Source of the DNA: Gambelia wislizenii
Taxonomy: Eukaryota; Chordata; Lepidosauria; Squamata; Crotaphytidae
Assembly (NCBI GenBank): GCA_030847615.1
Contig: JAUMIR010000004.1
Span: 101,756,001-101,820,000, forward strand
Direction of reading: 5' to 3'
DNA: 64,000 bases
Below are positions 44,221 to 54,010 of the stretch, piece after piece. A program made the translations under genes and the position numbers. Position 1 is the first letter of the stretch. Every line of letters starts with the position of its first letter. The notes beneath the pieces were generated by a model, which had not been told where the DNA came from, made no database searches, and saw nothing but the letters and a program-made list of their open reading frames with translations.

Positions 44221-47178
44221 TGCTTTACGAGACCTGGCTGGGAGATGCCAGCACTGCAACATGGGCGCAGGCTCTCCCAGTCGGGTATACGGTCAGCGAG
44301 CAGATAAGGGAAAGTGGGCAGGGGGGCGTGGCCTTGGTTCATAGAAACAACTTAAACTTGACCAGGAAGCCTATCCGGAAAACAGCTTGCATCGCGTGTA
44401 TGTACCTTAGCCTGACAACCAGGGATAGTTTGGGGATTTTGTTGGTATACCGGCCACCCCGTTGCTTAACAGACTCCCTAACCGAGCTGACCCAGCTTAT
44501 CTCTGAGTTGTTGTTGGAGTCGCCCAGACTTTTGATTCTGGGCGATTTCAACATTCCACTAGAGACCAGCGTATTGAATCTAACCGGTGCGGCTCGGGAG
44601 TTCATGGAAACCATGGCAAACATGGGTCTATCCCAATTGGTTAACGGGCCCACACATTGTGCAGGTCATACCCTCAATGCAATCTTCAGTACGGAACAGG
44701 AATATCCGTGGGCGGAGGTTATAAAAACCTCCGCATTGTCATGGACGGATCACTTCCTGGTCAAGATGGAACTAAGAGCCACTGTCTGCCCCTCTGGGGG
44801 TGGTGGACCCATTAGAATGGTCCGCCCTCGAAGGCTAATGGAACCAATTGGCTTCCAGAAAGCCCTAGAGGGTTTAATGGTTGGTAACGCCAGTGATTCT
44901 GTAGAGGCTTTGGTCAGCATCTGGAACACTGATCTTACCAAGGCTATCGACACAATCGCTCCCAAGCGTCCTTTCCAGCCCGCCTCTAATCGTAAGCCCT
45001 GGTACACAGAGGAGCTTAGGAGGATGAAGCGAACTGGACAATGGCTAGAGTGCAAATGGCAGAAGACTCGACTCTTATCGATAGAACTCACCATAGGAGG
45101 CATCTTGATTCCTATCGGGAGGCAATACGTGCAGCACAGAAATCCTTCTGCTCTTCACGTATTGCATCTGCAGAGTCCCGTCCAGTAGAGTTGTTTAAGG
45201 TGGTGGGGGAGCTGACGCAGGTTCCTCCTGCGCCAAATCCCCTACTTAACCCGACAACAGCATGCTGTGATGCATTTAATATCCACTTTGCAGATAAAAT
45301 CTCTCGGAAAGAGCCGACTTGGATGCTAATGTTCTGACAGAATCCATAGATGAGGCATCCAACAACTCCATTGATGGCACTTTACTGGATCAGTTTCAAT
45401 CGGTGAGTACCGATGACGTGGACAAGCTCCTTGGAAGAGTGAGGAAGACGACTTGCCCTCTTGATCCCTGTCCATCTTGGCTGGTCGTCCGGGGGGGGGG
45501 AACGCATTGAGAGTATTCCTACGGGACACAATCAATGCATCCTTCAGGGAAGGTATTGTACCATCTTGTTTAAAGGAGGCGGCGGTTAAGCCACTCCTGA
45601 AAAAACCCTCCCTGGACCCCCTGGACAAGAACAATTACACACCAGTGTCCTTGCTACCTTTTTTAAGCAAGGTGATCAAGAGGGCAGTTGCTTCCCAACT
45701 TCAAGCCATCTTGGATGAAACTGATTATCTTGATCCATTTCAAACTGGCTTCAGGACAGGATATGGAGTTGAGACTGCCATGGTCGCTCTAACCAATGAC
45801 CTCCGCCTGAGCATCGACAGGGGTAATGTGACCCTGCTGGTGCTCTTGGACCTCTCAGCAGCCTTTGACACTATAGATCATTCCATCCTCTTGGATTGCC
45901 TGAGAGGGTTAGGAATTGGAGGCACTGCTCTGCGATGGTTCCATTCCTTTCTCTCGTGCAGATCCCAGAGGGTGAGGCTCGGGGACAGCTGCTCCTCCAG
46001 AACTGAGCTCAACTGTGGCGTCCCTCAGGGTGCCATTCTGTCCCCGATGCTATTTAACATTTATATGAAGCCGCTGGGATAGATCATCCGGAGGCATGGA
46101 GCTTGGTGTCATCAGTACGCCGATGACACTCAGATATATTTCTCCATGACCAGGTCGTCGGCTCAGACTTCAGATGGTGTCTCTCCTCTCAATGACTGTC
46201 TTAGAGCGGTAATGGATTGGATGAGGAAAAACAGATTGAGACTAAATCCAGACAAAACGGAGGTACTGACAGTCACAGGCCCGAAACCAGGTCTGGGAAT
46301 ACAACTTCCAGTCCTGGATGGACTCACACTCTCCTCTAAAGACTGTGTTCGCAGTCTGGGGGTACTCCTGGATTCATCGCTTCACATGACTAGTCAGGTG
46401 AATGCGACGGCCAGAAGTGCCTGTTATCAGCTTCGGCTGATACGCCAACTGCGCCCTTACCTGGATACAAGGGATCTGGAAACTGTGGTACATGCTTTGG
46501 TAACCTCGCGTTTGGATTACTGTAATGCACTCTACATGGGCCTACCCTTGTGCCTAACCCGGAAACTTCAACTGGTACAAAATATGGCAGCCAGGTTAAT
46601 TACGGGTACATCTAGGAGAGAGCATATAACACCTGTGCTTAAATCTCTCCATTGGCTGCCGATTAGTTTCCGGGCACAGTACAAGGTGTTGGTTTTAACC
46701 TTTAAAGCCCTACATGGCTTGGGTCCATCTTATCTCCAGGACCGCCTCATCCCATATGATCCCCCCCATGCACTTCGGTCCTCTGGGAGGAACCTGCTGC
46801 CACCTATGAAAACTAGGCTGTCGCAGACCTCCCAGAGGACCTTCTCTTCTACGGCTCCCAGACTTTGGAATGGCCTGCCGGATGAGATCCGTCTTATCAG
46901 TACTCTTGATAGCTTCAAGAAAGTGCTAAAGACGGATCTCTTCTGGCAGGCCTTCCCGGAATAACTTCCCGGTTCCAGTGGACTGATTGCTACCCACCCC
47001 CTTGCCATCGTTGCTATTATTTATTTATCATATTTTATTCTTTTTAAACTCTTCATTAGTTTAATTTAGTTTTAAGGGGTGGGAGGGTTAGGATGGGGAG
47101 GGATTGTTTTAACTTGATGTTTTAATCTTGTTGTACACCGCCCCGGTTGCTGAGCAGAGGGGCAGGTTAAAAATAAAA

Positions 47179-47213
<35 letters not shown>
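44221..47213 (+). mobile_element. L2-clade LINE, nearly complete ORF2, about 3.0 kb
   Basis: A comparatively young L2 inserted in a CR1. It runs from within the endonuclease domain through RT and C-terminal domain to a 3' UTR ending 'gttgtacaccgccccggttg' and a (TTA)n microsatellite tail (about 47182-47213). This tail type is typical of L2. The flanking 7-8 bp ATCTG(G)CA is duplicated. It is truncated at the 5' end by only the start of the ORF. Older L2 fragments in the window (420-2470, 31364-32060, 37020-37325, 58180-58286) match parts of it. Confidence 0.92.
44225..46964 (+). pseudogene. L2 ORF2: APE endonuclease and reverse transcriptase, lightly broken
   Basis: The endonuclease (44225-44780) shows YETWL, GVALVHRNNL, VYRPPR, LLILGDFNIPLE (catalytic Asp/Asn) and TDHFLVKMEL (active-site His region). 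The RT (about 45500-46150) shows [46 protein letters not shown] (catalytic Asp), GVPQGAILSPMLFNIYM and HQYADDTQIYFSM (catalytic YADD). The C-terminal part (46146-46964) ends KTDLFWQAFPE. Breaks are frameshifts near 45040, 45320 and at the G-run 45490-45499, and a stop at 46081. The protein would nick the target and reverse-transcribe L2 RNA. With four lesions it is dead, but not long dead. Confidence 0.92.
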
Positions 47214-47214
<1 letters not shown>

Positions 47215-47245
47215 CTGCAAATTTGACTGAGAATGCCCTCACTAT

Positions 47246-48523
47246 ACTACCAATATGCCAATATATTATCTATAGTGAATTGATATTCTTGATGATTGTC
47301 CCTTAAAAGCATTAAACTCTGTTCCTTTAAGCCACCCTCCAAAAGCTGACATCAAATTGGGAGTCTTTGTTTAAAGCCTTATATTGCGAACATAGAGCTT
47401 CTAATGCTGTTGTAATCTATAGCTGAGAAAAACAAAATAGTGGAAACACCATCAGATGGATCCATGATTGGTTGAAATTCATTGGCTGTTGGTGGTTAAG
47501 GTGGGCTGGGAGGTGGGTCAGGCCAGGAGATGTTACAGAGACGTAACTAAGTAACCAGTATCGAATATTGGTGCCTGTTTTCATTTGACTGGCTTTTAAT
47601 AACCAGGGACAGTAAGATCTTATGGGATAGGGTGCTAATCTAATGAAGATGCCATTGTTTTAGCTGTTGTTAATTCTACATTCCCTATGTATGCTTTTAC
47701 TCTAGGTATGTTTTTACTGCATCAAATATAAAGGGGGCTGGAATATGGGCAAAAAAAAGGAAAACAAATAAATATTGGCCAGTTTAACTGCTGTTGTTTC
47801 TTGTACACACCAAAGCCTAGTATTGGGGTGACCTTGTTTGTTTGGGCCTAATCATTATTTTACAATGAAGATTTTAAACTTTAGTAAATCATCTCAAGAT
47901 TGGGCAAAGTTGGAAAAAAGCCAGGAACCTTTTCTTATTTAAACTGAAAGGTAAATTATGGTCTCTTACATTATAAGAGAAGCTTACTAGTTGGATAAGA
48001 GACCTTAGAACTATTCAGACAGACTCTACAGTTTATACAGCATGGTTCTCATTTATTTTTTTGTTAACAGCAACAGTCATTCATATTTCTACCAGGAGCT
48101 GAACTAGATCTTTGGAATGATTTATTAACCCAAAATTTATCAATAGTGTATATGTAATTTGGATTACGATGAACATCTGAGTTGTCCTCCCAACCCCCTT
48201 GAAGAGTTGACTCATGGTAATGTGGGCATCAACTGAGATGTTTTCAAAAGGGGATTAGACAAATCATGGTTGTATGTTATCTCCAAGATCAGAGGACTAC
48301 TTGCTTCTGAATACCAGTTTCTTGAGAACATCAATAGGAGGAGGCTACTGTCTTCACGTCCTGCTTATGGGCTTCCTAGGGGCATCTGCTTAGCAACTGT
48401 GGAAATAAATATAATTGGATGTAGGATAGGTCTTTGATCTTGCCCAGCAAGTCTCTTTTTACATTTAGGGATGGAAAGAATATTTGAGAATATTCATAAA
48501 ATGATCAAAAACATGTTTCTTAA
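47246..48523. other. unassigned AT-rich sequence
   Basis: No exon or clear repeat boundaries. An A-run near 47752 and generic AT-rich sequence. Confidence 0.4.
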
Positions 48524-49146
48524 GGAGATTTTTCACATGGGGCCAAAATGCCCCATTACTGCCCTGCCACCTCCTGTCCCATTCCTGCCACGGAATAATG
48601 TAAATCTTTCACACACTTACCTTAATTCCATGGCAGGGACATGCTCCCCCTCCCGTCGCTGGTCGGCTGTAAAATCAGCTGTCGTAAGGCTGCTTTTACA
48701 ACCGGCCGTCTGAAATGTTATCATGTTATCATGTGATAATGGCCGGGTGGTAAATTTAAAAAATAAAACTCCCCCAAACATAAAATCAGTTCACCAAGCA
48801 CAAAAACACACTTTAAATCACACAGTCAGAACAGGGAGGGTAAAATAAAGGGTGCCACTTACCTGGGTGTCCAGATCATACCAGGAAGTGCTTGGAACGG
48901 ACCTCCCCTCTGCTGCTGTCATTTCAGAACAGGAATGGGGTTCCTGTTTGCACACCCGTGATTGTGTGATAGCGGCAGAATGGGAGATCTATTCACAATG
49001 AAAAATTGTGATTATATTGTTCTGGAAGAGTCACAGAAGCAGGATGGATGCAAGACAGAACGGAGTCAACATCGTCCGAAAGGGAAAACCTTTCCTGACC
49101 CTGTTCTGTTACTGCCACGGGATATATAGCCCATGTGAAAATCTCC
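48524..49146. mobile_element. 623-bp MITE, TIR GGAGATTTTTCACATGGG, TSD TAA
   Basis: The ends GGAGATTTTTCACATGGGGC and GCCCATGTGAAAATCTCC are near-perfect inverted repeats flanked by TAA (48521-48523, 49147-49149). The interior resembles the GGACTTTATCAGAC family ('caagcacaaaaacacacttt', 'cttacctgggtgtcc', 'ccaggaagtgcttgg') although the termini are different. It is non-coding. Confidence 0.9.
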
Positions 49147-49159
49147 TAAGCATCAAGAA

Positions 49160-49495
49160 ACCATGATAAGAAGACTCCTGGACTGAACAGAATCTTCTGT
49201 TGGGGACTTATTCCATGCAAAATTTACACACGGTAATTTTGTACAAAAAACAGCATTTTCTATGCAGAAAATTAAATTTCTGTGCAGAAAATTCTGTTTA
49301 CTGAGCAGAATATGCTGTTCGCTGCATAAAATTACCATGTGTAAATTTTGTATTGCATAAGTTCTGAGTTGCAAACATTCTTTGAGAAATGTGCAGTTTT
49401 TGAAGTCTTTCATGTAGCAGGAAGAAAATTCCTCAAAATTATTCACTGTTTCCTTTGAGAAGAAACTTAGTGAAGAGTTAACATCCCTATTTCTT
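49160..49495. repeat. second copy of the TTTTCTGNGCAGAAAA subrepeat element
   Basis: Contains 'cagcattttctatgcagaaa', 'atttctgtgcagaaaa' and 'tactgagcagaa' units, then 'gtctttcatgtagcaggaag' and 'gttaacatcccta', parallel to 4080-4470. An inner palindrome joins 'aaatttacacacggtaattt' and 'aaattaccatgtgtaaattt'. Confidence 0.6.
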
Positions 49496-49557
49496 ACTAG
49501 TACAAAATGACGACACACAAATTGGGAGAGCAGTGGGGAGAAAACAGGGGATAACAT

Positions 49558-49650
49558 ACAGTGGCAGCACTAGGGGAGTGCAGAGAGGCTGAACTGCACC
49601 AGGTGACACCATTGGGGAGAGGGGGTGACACCAGCCTTAGTGATGCCACA
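49558..49650. repeat. dispersed repeat with GTGACACC motifs
   Basis: 'gaactgcaccaggtgacacc' and 'gggggtgacaccagccttag' recur at 61448-61555. The family is not identified. Confidence 0.55.
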
Positions 49651-49727
49651 GAATTATTGAGAGGGTTTTTTGCTTTAAAACCCATAGAGTTGGATCCAAA
49701 TTTAGGTGTGTGCAACTCGGATGGAGA

Positions 49728-49929
49728 CAGCCAGAGCAGTGTAGTGGTTTGAGCATTGGGCTCAGCCATGGAAACCCACTGGGTGACCTTGGGCAAGTCA
49801 CACTCTCTCAGCCTCAGAAGGAATAAAGGCAACCCTCGTTCTGAACAAATCTTGCCAAGAAAACCCCATGACAGGTTCACCTTAGGGTTACCATAAGTCA
49901 GAAAACATTTGATGGCACAACGCAACAAA
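49728..49929 (+). mobile_element. tRNA-derived CORE-SINE with internal deletion
   Basis: The head 'gtgtagtggtttgagcattg' jumps directly to 'ctcagccatggaaaccc', so the B box is deleted. CORE 'gtgaccttgggcaagtcac' and a tail ending 'gatggcacaacgcaac' follow. Confidence 0.85.
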
Positions 49930-51435
49930 CTGGGATGGAGAAAGAATGACTTCTCTCCTTTGCCTGGTAGCCCCCCTCCCCCCAACTTCTTAAAAATGTT
50001 ATACAAATAGTCAGGGGATCCTGCCAAATGGAGTCAACTATGGTATCTGCGAAAGGGAGAGGAACCCCTGAAAATCTAAAGCATCTCTTGTGAATGAGGC
50101 CCTTCTATTTTCAAAAGGCAGGCTTTGGATCCAACCCATGAACTTTTTGCAACACTGTCTGTCTTTCTAAGTGGGGTTTCATAATTTATATTGTAGGTTT
50201 GGACAGTTTGCTCTCAAGCTCTCTTCTCCCCACTCCTCCACTCAATTCCTCATTTGTACTATCAAGATAATTCCCTCCTTTACCAGGCATTAGTGAAGAC
50301 AAATGCACTTTTTGACCGGACAGAAAGTTAAGCATAACTATTCAGTGTTCTTTCAAAGTTACAGAAAGCCTTGGCTTCTGAACAGTTTGTGATCTAGTTC
50401 TACCTAACGCTGCATTCTTTCCTATAATGGATGACACAAAATGTCTTCCCATCCAAGATATGTTTTTTGAACATAAAAAAGATTGTAGTAGTATTGTTTC
50501 CCATTAGCTGTATCCCTTTATGGGTCATCTGCAGTTTGTGTCTGCAAGCAGAAACAGAGGCAAGCAAAGTTCTTCATGATGATTGAATTCACTAAATGTC
50601 AATCTACAAATGTGAAGGACAATAAATACATTTTCAGCCTGAAGGTATTAAAGCATCAGTCTTAATTAATATAGGTGCCTTTTTGTTGATTAAACAAACA
50701 AATGATCAGTTTAAACAGGTATAGCAGCAGGCTCCATAGCAGTGCAGTTAAACTATTCTCTCAGAAACTTGTCCAAAAAAATTTCCCCAAACTAGCTGGA
50801 CCTGGTGTACCATGCACCATTAAGAAACTCCCCAAAACATACCCAGTAGACTTCACGACAACCCTATAAGGTAGGCTGGTGGATTTGAATTCTTCCTCCC
50901 CCTTATCAGCATTCCACACTTTCCCCAGAATTGCTGAGGGTGACTCGCTCTGTTGCCCTGCCACCACCGCTGCCAGTTGATTGCATGGGTCCTGTCGCAG
51001 CAGTAATAGAAATGATATTGTAGTACTGCGTAGACTTAGATCATAAGTGGGAATTGTGCAGCCCTGAGACATTGGTGAAATGAAAAGGCCTGCAGTCTTA
51101 GTAACTAGACCCAACACTGTAGGACATTGTTTGGTTGCTCCCAATATGACATTGGAATATATAGATTTGCATGTGGGTGGTGATTGGCTGAGGGAGTGGT
51201 TGGGTGTTTCTAAGCAGCCAATCAGCACACTGGGAAAGGCAACATACGCAAGAGAATTATATATCTAGATGAGCATTTGTCAAACAAAATGGGAGCCAGC
51301 GGATTCAACATCGGGGTAATTGCCCAGGCCCACAGCCCTGGAGGTGATCCACTGCTTCCTCTGAAATGTCCTGCTACTCTTCCTTCCTGCTGCTCATATG
51401 CTGCCCCTGAACATGCAAGCAATGCCAAGGGTGAG
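49930..51435. other. unassigned
   Basis: About 1.5 kb without recognisable repeat ends. The 155-codon frame on the minus strand (51228-50761) contains no familiar domain, and I see no flanking splice structure or homology to support a gene. Confidence 0.35.
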
Positions 51436-51677
51436 GAATCATAGAATCATTTTGGAAGGGACAAAAGGGCCATGTAGTCTAACCCACTGCCATACAGGAA
51501 TACATTACTATAGCACACTTGAAAGAGGCCCATCCAATCTCTGTTTCAAGACTGCCAAAGAAGGAGAGTCCACCTCCTTCTCAAGGCAGTCGAACAGCTC
51601 TTACAGTAAAGACATTCTTCCTAATTTTTAGGTGGAATCTGTTTTCTTGTAATTTGAATCCCCTGGTTTGTGTTCCA

Positions 51678-52253
51678 GGACTTTATCAGACATGCAAAAT
51701 ATGGCATCATAACAATGCCACATAATCGTGAAAGGACACATGCATCAGGCAATGTCGCCCTTTTGTGGTTAAAAACAGCCCCAAACCCATACCTTTTAAT
51801 TGATGGCTTAAGACATCAATAGATCCCCCTGCCGCTTTTTTGCCAGCATTGCCAGCATGTGAAACTTCGGGCCATTTAAATCTTGTTCTTACCCTGACAA
51901 TGGCCAGACCGGGCAGAACACTTCTGCGTTAGATCGGGACATCCAGGTAAGTGACAAACTTTTTTTGACCCTCCCTGGGTTAGTTGGAGGTTTTTTAGTG
52001 TGTGTGTGTGCTTGGTGTGACTTTTTGATGTTTATTTTTGTTTTTATTTTTTAAATTCCCACACGATGAAATCACACGAGATTTCAAAAGAGGAAGTGAA
52101 CGGAGCTTTGTTCACTTCCTCTTTATTCACGGAGCTGCCTTTGCTGGGAAAGCAAGGTAAGTGCGTGTGTGTGAATGTTCTTTTGCCAGTATAAAAATGG
52201 TTTTTTTTTATGCCAGCAAAAGAACATTAACAAGGAGACGTCTGATAAAGTCC
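51678..52253. mobile_element. 576-bp MITE of the GGACTTTATCAGAC family inside CR1
   Basis: The termini GGACTTTATCAGAC and GTCTGATAAAGTCC are both intact. Flanks CCA and CTA are compatible with a 3-bp duplication with one change. It is in the reverse orientation to 28661, and on the plus strand it shows two strong splice-donor-like sites, CCAGGTAAGTGA (about 51944) and CAAGGTAAGTGC (about 52153). It is non-coding. Confidence 0.88.
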
Positions 52254-52402
52254 CTACTCTTGTGAGCAGCAGACCTCAAGCTTGCTCCTTCTTCTGTATG
52301 ACATTCCCTCAGATATTTAAAGATGGCTATCAAGTCACCTCTCATTCTTCTCTTTTCCAAGCTAAACACACCCAGCTCCCTAAGTTGTTCCTCATAAGTC
52401 TT

Positions 52403-52740
52403 GGGGCTTGTCTAGACAGGCCATTTACCACATCTTCCTGCCATCTTGAAGCGCTGCAGTCCAAACAATGCAGGGTTCTTGCTCTGTTTTGCTTCTGGAC
52501 AGTCCTGATGACACCTGAGGCAAAGCCGGTGGGGGGGGTGTCTGGCATGGGAGCACTGGGTTCGTACCTACACACTGGCATATATAGCTGGCTGCCACTG
52601 CTGCAGGAGTTGCTCTGAAGCTGGGAAGAAGCCCCCTGCATGTGCCCAGCCTTAATCACATGCTGAGTGCCTCCTTCCCAGCTTCAGAGAGTGTGACAGA
52701 GACAGCAGCTGAGGTGCCCGCTGATACGGGATGGTATGCT
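52403..52740. mobile_element. MITE of the GGGGCTTGTCTAGA group, right end worn
   Basis: The left terminus GGGGCTTGTCTAGACAGGCC is intact. The interior is GC-rich and resembles 5411-5921 ('ccccctgcatgtgcccagcc', 'cttcagagagtgtgacagag'). The right inverted terminus is not recognisable. CTT precedes (52400-52402) and follows (52741-52743), which may be the duplication. Confidence 0.65.
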
Positions 52741-53135
52741 CTTGGTTAGATTATCTTGGTTGACCTTTTCTGGATATGTTCCAACTTGTTAATATCCTTC
52801 TTGTTATTCAGAACTGGACAGTGGGTCTGACTGAAGCAGAATAGACTTGTACTACTACTTCCCTTGATCTGGACACTATATTCCTGTTGATGAAACCCAG
52901 AATTGCATTGGTGTTTTTGGCTACTGCATCACACTGTTGACTCATGTTCAGCTTGTGGTCTACTAAAACCCCTAGATCCTTTTCACATGTAGTGCTTTCT
53001 AGTCAAGTATTACCCATCCTATATGTGTGCATTTCATTTTTCTTACCTTACATTTATCCCTGTTGAAATTCATTTTGTTAGTTTTGGACCAGCTCTCCAG
53101 TCTATCAAGGTCATTTTGAATTCTGATCAGCTTCA

Positions 53136-53529
53136 TGTGCCTTGCATTCCTTCACTTGGCAGTTGTATGGATGGGCCCAAACAGAGAAGGTAGGTGAAAG
53201 AGCAATGGGAACAGAAGTGAAAAGAAGAAGAAACCATTCAGGGAGGGGTGCATTGAAGGCATCCTGCCCAAGAACCCTCTAAAACCTGGACCTGGCACTG
53301 GTGGTTTCACTAATGCCACTTTCTCTAAAACTGATTCACTTATGCATACAATCTACCTTAGTAAATTAGTTTTAACAGAAATGGATGATAATGACATGCA
53401 GAAGTCATCCATAAATGACCAGTGCTACACTTGGATCTAGATCATCACCCTATCTCTGCTTGGTTATGACTGTCTTCCACATATCACTTAGGGTTGCCAA
53501 GTCACACAACAACAAGTTTATTCTGCATT
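53136..53529. other. unassigned, short SINE tail fragment
   Basis: 'gggttgccaagtcacacaac' near 53492 may be a worn SINE tail. Otherwise nothing recognised. Confidence 0.35.
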
Positions 53530-54010
53530 AGCCAATCAGACTTTTGCAAGCACCATAAAAACAGATCAACATGAATTTATACACAGTTTAAATAATATAA
53601 ATAAGTTAATGATATAAACATGGAAAATAGGTCTGACATATTTTATCACCAGATATATTAAAATTCTCTCTCTCCATCAAGGCTAACTTAACATACTTAA
53701 CTATTTGATAAAACACATAATAATCAGATCCTGCTAACAAAAATGTCAGGTTTTGGAAGGAGTTAGCATCTCTGATATAGACAATAAGAAGACCAAGGTA
53801 TTGAATCCTCAAGTCTAGATACAAAGTATGTTGCAGAAGGAAATGACATAAATCTTCCATCTTTCTACAATCATATGGACATTGTCTATCTACAGTGGGT
53901 ATGCCTTCATATCATCCTATGACTTCCATTAAGGGCAAAATATTCAGTCTGCATTTAGTTAAAAGGATCTTAAGATCATATGGACAAGTGAAGGCTAAAT
54001 AAGGAGGCAA
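53530..54010 (-). pseudogene. C-terminal remnant of a non-LTR retrotransposon, clade uncertain
   Basis: On the minus strand a frame reads MEDLCHFLLQHTLYLDLRIQ followed by a hydrophobic stretch. Upstream, near 53870-53900, 'QCPYDCRKMEDLCHF' appears if read through. The Cys-x-Cys / His / (Cys) spacing followed by 'Y..LR..YL' resembles the C-terminal zinc-finger-like segment of several LINE families; here the last Cys is replaced by His. No RT core remains. I cannot fix the clade. Confidence 0.5.

Larger units (their letters stand above)
43336..47245 (-). mobile_element. CR1 LINE (minus), split by an L2 LINE
   Basis: The 3' octamer tail is at 43337-43360, and the ORF runs leftward from about 44220 with PDDTKLGGIANTLENRIKI, KCKVLHLGRKNEMHKY, FGSTNRSIVSRSREVMVPLY and FKQRLDGHLSGML. 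At 44220 the sequence breaks off in 'gtgtcatctggca' and resumes after the L2 at 47214 with 'atctgcaaatttgactg', which encodes the preceding residues (SVKFAD). Joined, the frame matches the CR1 at 41332. Duplicated ATCTG(G)CA is the L2 target duplication. One frame change lies near 43690. Confidence 0.92.
51436..53135 (-). mobile_element. old CR1 LINE (minus), split by two MITEs
   Basis: The CR1 octamer tail is at 51436-51450. CR1 sequence continues at 51450-51677, 52254-52402 ('gctaaacacacccagctccc') and 52741-53135 ('catcacactgttgactcatg', 'gtggtctactaaaaccccta'), colinear with the CR1 at 43.3-44.2 kb. The frame is badly decayed. The gaps are MITEs at 51678-52253 and 52403-52740. Confidence 0.88.

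Noticed and set aside
44166..44224. Natural start of the 340-codon frame
   Set aside because: The first codons are antisense CR1 sequence; the true L2 ORF start was lost by truncation.
50761..51228. 155-codon minus-strand frame as a possible host gene
   Set aside because: No familiar domain, no supporting splice or promoter structure, and compatible with chance in a 64-kb window.
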